This document shows, piece by piece, positions 60,851 to 64,000 of a stretch of 64,000 nucleotides of DNA. A program made the translations under genes and the position numbers. The notes under the pieces were generated by a model, which saw nothing but the letters and a program-made list of their open reading frames with translations, was not told the DNA's origin and searched no databases. The stretch covers positions 1 to 64,000 of the forward strand of contig JALXFE010000447.1 in NCBI GenBank assembly GCA_027069135.1. The letters are read 5' to 3'. The DNA comes from Thermoanaerobaculia bacterium. Lineage in GTDB: Bacteria; Acidobacteriota; Thermoanaerobaculia; Multivoradales; JAHZIX01. Numbering within the stretch: position 1 is the stretch's first letter; every line of letters starts with the position of its first letter.

Positions 60851-63184
60851 CTAGCCGAGAGCCGAGCGTAGCAGCCGGTTGGCGAGCTCCGGATGGGCCC
60901 GACCGCCGCTGGCCTTCATCACCTGGCCGACGAAGAAACCGAAGAGGCTCGCCTTGCCGGAACGGTATTGCTCCAGCTGACCGGGGAATTGGCCCAAGAC
61001 CCCTTCGATGAGCTGCCGCAGCTGCGCCTCATCGGCAATCTGGGCCCAGCCGTGATCCTCGACGATCCGCCCGGGGGCTCCTTTTCCCGCCAGCATCTTC
61101 TCCAGAACCTGCTTGCCGGTCCGGCCCGAGATGGTTTCGCCATCCACCAAGGCGACGAGATCTCCAAAATCGGCGCCGGTGAAGGGAAGGTCTTCCAAAG
61201 CCCTCCCCTTGAGCTCCCGGAGCAACTCGTTGACCACCCATTTGGCCACGCTCTTGGGCTGGGGATGGGCGGCTCGGGCCGCATCGAAGAAATCCGCCAG
61301 AGCGGCGGCGCCGGTCAAGGCCTCCGCCTCCTGGTCGCTCAACCCCAATTCCCCTCGGTAGCTTCGGCCCCGGGCCTCGAGCTCCGGGGAACGCGGCGGC
61401 GCGGGGCGGGCCTTGGGCGATCCCGCGGGGCTCGCACTCTTCTTCGGCGCTTGATGCTTCGCCGCCTTCGGTGCTGCCGCGGCCTTCTGGGCGGCGAGCC
61501 GAGCCCAGGTATCCTTCAGCGTCACGATGCGGTTGTAGACCGGGTGCTCCGGCGACGAGGTCTCCGGATCCAGATAGAAATAGCCCTGGCGTTCGAATTG
61601 GAATCGGCTGCCGACCGCCGCCGCCGCCACCGACGGCTCCAAGCGGGCCCCGGTGAGAATCTCCAGAGATTTCGGATTGAGCACGGTGCGCACGTCCTCC
61701 GCCCGATCCGGGCTCTCCACCTCGAAGAGCCGGTCGTAGAGGCGCACCTCCACTGGGACCGAGTGTTGGGCGCTCACCCAATGGATCGTGCCTTTGACCT
61801 TGCGGCCCGGTGGCAAGGTTCCGCCGCGGGTCTCGGGATCGTAGGTACAGCGGATCTCGGTGATCTCTCCCGCCTCGTTCTTGGAGAAGCTCTCGCAGCG
61901 GATCACATAGCCGTAGCGCAGCCGAACCTCGCGCCCCGGCGCCAGCCGGAAGAAGCCCTTGGGAGGGTCCTCCTCGAAGTCCTCCCGTTCGATGAAGATC
62001 TCCCGGCTGAAGAGCAAGCTCCGAGAGCCCTCCTTCGGAACATCCCGCGGAAAATACGGTGCGTCCAACTCCTCCGTTTGGTCCTGCGGGTAATTCTCGA
62101 TCACCACCTTCAAGGGACGCAGCACGCAGAGCACCCGCTGGACCTCCGGGTTGAGATCGTCCCGCACGGAGTGCTCCAGCTGGGCCACGTCCACCACGCT
62201 ATTGGCCTTGGATACTCCGATGCGATCACAGAACTTCCGGATCGCTTCCGGGCGGTAGCCGCGGCGACGGTAGCCCGCCAGGGTCGGCATTCGAGGATCG
62301 TCCCAACCCTCCACGTGCCCCTCTCCCACGAGGCGCAGGAGCTTGCGCTTGCTCAACACCGTGTGATCCAACTTGAGGCGGGCGAACTCCGTTTGCTCCG
62401 GTCGCGGACGGGCAACGGGCAGGTTCTCCAGCACCCAATCGTAGATCTCCCGGTTGTTCTCGAACTCGAGCGTACACAGCGAGTGGGTGATGCCTTCGAT
62501 GGAGTCTGAAAGGCAGTGGGCGTAGTCGTACATGGGGTAGATGCACCACTCATCGCCGGTGCGGTAATGGTGGGCGTGGCGGATGCGGTAGAGCAGCGGA
62601 TCCCGCATCTTCATATTGGCGGCGGCCATATCGATCTTGGCCCGTAGAACATGCTCCCCGTCCTTGAATTCTCCGGCTTTCATCCGCTGCAGGAGATCGA
62701 GGTTCTCCTCCACCGATCGATCGCGGTAGGGGCTCTCGGTCCCCGCCTCGTTGACGGTTCCCCGCGCTTCGCGGATCTCCTCCTCCGACGAGCTGTCGAC
62801 GTAGGCCTTGCCCTGACGCACCAGATCCACGGCATAGTCGTAGAAACGCTGGAAATACCCGGAAGCGAAACAGAGGTTGGCCCACGCAAAGCCCAGCCAA
62901 CGGATATCTGCCTGGATCGACTCGACGAACTCCGGATTCTCCGTCGTGGGGTTGGTGTCGTCGAAGCGCAGATTGCAGGTGCCGTCGAATTCCTGGGCGA
63001 TGCCGAAACTCAGACAGATCGCCTTCGCGTGGCCGATGTGGAGATAGCCGTTGGGCTCCGGGGGAAAGCGCGTGGCCACCCGACCCCCATATTTACCGCT
63101 CTCCAGATCCCGCACCACCATGGCCCGGATGAAATCCCCGGTGCCGTCCGGGCCGTCTCGTTTGTCTTCGTGATCTGTGCTCAT
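60851..63184 (-). CDS. glnS: Glutaminyl-tRNA synthetase with C-terminal YqeY-like domain
   Basis: A 777-residue class I synthetase charging tRNA-Gln. The HIGH motif is in [16 protein letters not shown] (about 46) and KMSKS-like VLSKRKL (about 276); the beta-barrel anticodon domain includes YGYVIRCE. After a linker rich in Ala, Lys and Pro (about 560-600) comes a GatB/YqeY-type tRNA-binding tail ([45 protein letters not shown]), as in Deinococcus GlnRS. ATG 63184 has GGAGG ten bases upstream. The protein suggests direct Gln charging rather than the GatCAB route. Confidence 0.96.
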   Translation of the reverse strand: MSTDHEDKRDGPDGTGDFIRAMVVRDLESGKYGGRVATRFPPEPNGYLHIGHAKAICLSFGIAQEFDGTCNLRFDDTNPTTENPEFVESIQADIRWLGFAWANLCFASGYFQRFYDYAVDLVRQGKAYVDSSSEEEIREARGTVNEAGTESPYRDRSVEENLDLLQRMKAGEFKDGEHVLRAKIDMAAANMKMRDPLLYRIRHAHHYRTGDEWCIYPMYDYAHCLSDSIEGITHSLCTLEFENNREIYDWVLENLPVARPRPEQTEFARLKLDHTVLSKRKLLRLVGEGHVEGWDDPRMPTLAGYRRRGYRPEAIRKFCDRIGVSKANSVVDVAQLEHSVRDDLNPEVQRVLCVLRPLKVVIENYPQDQTEELDAPYFPRDVPKEGSRSLLFSREIFIEREDFEEDPPKGFFRLAPGREVRLRYGYVIRCESFSKNEAGEITEIRCTYDPETRGGTLPPGRKVKGTIHWVSAQHSVPVEVRLYDRLFEVESPDRAEDVRTVLNPKSLEILTGARLEPSVAAAAVGSRFQFERQGYFYLDPETSSPEHPVYNRIVTLKDTWARLAAQKAAAAPKAAKHQAPKKSASPAGSPKARPAPPRSPELEARGRSYRGELGLSDQEAEALTGAAALADFFDAARAAHPQPKSVAKWVVNELLRELKGRALEDLPFTGADFGDLVALVDGETISGRTGKQVLEKMLAGKGAPGRIVEDHGWAQIADEAQLRQLIEGVLGQFPGQLEQYRSGKASLFGFFVGQVMKASGGRAHPELANRLLRSALG

Positions 63185-63240
63185 GCGTCCATCGCCTCCG
63201 CTATCTTGAACCGGCAACCCCTGTCGTTGCCCGTCCCTAG

Positions 63241-63296
63241 GGCAGGCACAAGACCTGCCCCTACAACAACACCCAACCAACGCCAGGCAGAAAACC
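63241..63296. repeat. Small hairpin repeats between argF and glnS
   Basis: Two short hairpin-like elements, GGCAGG...CCTGCCCCTACA and CAGGCAGAAAACCTGCCCCTACG. They share the CCTACA/CCTACG tail with the palindrome at 18365-18390. Confidence 0.5.
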
Positions 63297-63301
63297 TGCC
63301 C

Positions 63302-64000
63302 CTACGCGTCTCCCATCAGGGACACCATCACCGCCTTCTGCACGTGGAGCCGGTTCTCCGCCTCGTCGAAAATCCTGCTCTGGGGACCGTCGGCGACGCC
63401 GGCACTGACTTCCTCGCCGCGATGAGCCGGCAGGCAGTGGAGAAAGACGGCGTCTTTTTCCGCCTTCGCCATCAAGGCCTCGTCCACCGTGAACCCGGCA
63501 AAGGCCTTGACCCGCTTGGCCTGCTCCTCCTCCTGGCCCATGGACGCCCAGACATCGGTGTACACCGCCGAGGCTCCCGCCACCGCCGCCGCCGGGTCGT
63601 GGGTGGTGTGGATCCGGGTACCCGCCGCCGCTGCGTCCCGGCGCGCTTGCTCGAGGTAGAAGGAATTCACCTCGTAGCCTTCAGCCGTCGCCACCGAGAT
63701 ATCCATCCCCACTTTCGGGGCGCCGAAGAGCAGGGAATGAGCCATATTGTTGCCGTCACCGATATAAGCGATCTTGCGGCCCTGGAGATCTCCGAAGACC
63801 TCCTGCAGGGTGAAGTAATCCGTCAGCCCCTGACAGGGATGTAGGTCGTCCGTCAACCCGTTGATGATGGGAATCGAGCCGTGGGCTGCCAAATCCACCA
63901 CGTCCTGATGATCGAAAGTGCGGGCCATGATGCCATCCAGATAGCGCGACAGCACCTGGGCCGTGTCGGAAATAATCTCCCCCCGGCCCAATTGAATATC
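63302..64000 (-). CDS. argF: Ornithine carbamoyltransferase (5' end outside window)
   Basis: The C-terminal 232 residues of a carbamoyltransferase; the frame runs off the window end. GRGEIISDTAQVLSRYLDGIMARTF, the ornithine-side FDHQDVVDLA, IINGLTDDLHPCQGLTDYFTL, and the catalytic Cys motif LHCLPAHRGEEVS identify ornithine rather than aspartate carbamoyltransferase. It makes citrulline from ornithine and carbamoyl phosphate in arginine synthesis. It lies 117 bases upstream of glnS on the same strand. Confidence 0.96.
   Translation of the reverse strand, partial: DIQLGRGEIISDTAQVLSRYLDGIMARTFDHQDVVDLAAHGSIPIINGLTDDLHPCQGLTDYFTLQEVFGDLQGRKIAYIGDGNNMAHSLLFGAPKVGMDISVATAEGYEVNSFYLEQARRDAAAAGTRIHTTHDPAAAVAGASAVYTDVWASMGQEEEQAKRVKAFAGFTVDEALMAKAEKDAVFLHCLPAHRGEEVSAGVADGPQSRIFDEAENRLHVQKAVMVSLMGDA

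Overview
The window is GC-rich, densely coded bacterial DNA. Several features fit an Acidobacteriota genome, most likely the class Thermoanaerobaculia; this is inference. They are two Ser/Thr kinase-TM-TPR proteins (one behind an ECF sigma factor), a glutaminyl-tRNA synthetase with a C-terminal YqeY-like tail, an FHA-GAF-adenylate cyclase, a secreted hydrolase ending in a domain of the SGYFWFF...ENVELVVK type, ETF:quinone oxidoreductase, and a DUF4097 lipoprotein. No integrase, transposase, tRNA, rRNA or CRISPR array was seen.

Layout. 1-4.3 kb: the end of a large metallophosphoesterase-NACHT protein carrying a 50-unit, 12-bp tandem repeat, then a SnoaL-like protein. 4.3-12.4 kb (minus strand): a cPLA2/patatin-like lipase, a DUF4279 protein, and a 1811-aa secreted RHS protein whose A/T-richer tip sits next to the DUF4279 gene, an arrangement typical of polymorphic toxin and immunity pairs. 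12.8-21.9 kb: a Ser/Thr kinase-TPR protein, a PQQ-type beta-propeller with an NhaC antiporter, a TIGR04076/aldo-keto reductase pair, a membrane protein with a winged-helix regulator, and a small Cys-rich secreted protein. 22-31 kb: a metabolic block of hydantoinase/oxoprolinase A and B, an SDR, a secreted alpha/beta hydrolase, a molybdopterin oxidoreductase and a DUF1330 protein.

31-39.6 kb: EgtD (ergothioneine) and fused AroDE on the minus strand, ETF-QO on the plus strand, a DUF4097 lipoprotein divergent from a DPP-IV-type S9 peptidase whose 3' end has been tandemly triplicated, then a CAP-domain lipoprotein. 39.6-45.1 kb is a fatty-acid operon (yceD-rpmF-plsX-fabD-fabG-acpP-fabF, without fabH) behind a clear sigma70-type promoter. 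45-48.6 kb holds an unknown membrane-anchored protein, a GT4 glycosyltransferase and an RlmB-type methyltransferase.

49-53.3 kb is a translation operon (rplM-rpsI-rpsB-tsf-pyrH-frr) with a strong promoter, a long repeat-bearing leader and a terminator-like hairpin between rpsB and tsf. 53.4-55.5 kb is folD-coaE-rdgB with overlapping starts and stops. The minus-strand run 64-55.5 kb is argF (cut by the window), glnS, an ECF sigma factor with no canonical start codon, a Ser/Thr kinase-TPR protein, an FHA-GAF-class III cyclase and a MerC-like protein. The sigma factor, kinase and FHA-cyclase are packed as one apparent signalling unit.

The strongest candidates for something undescribed are the MPE-NACHT protein with its tetrapeptide array, the RHS tip with its DUF4279 partner, and the sigma-kinase-FHA-cyclase module.
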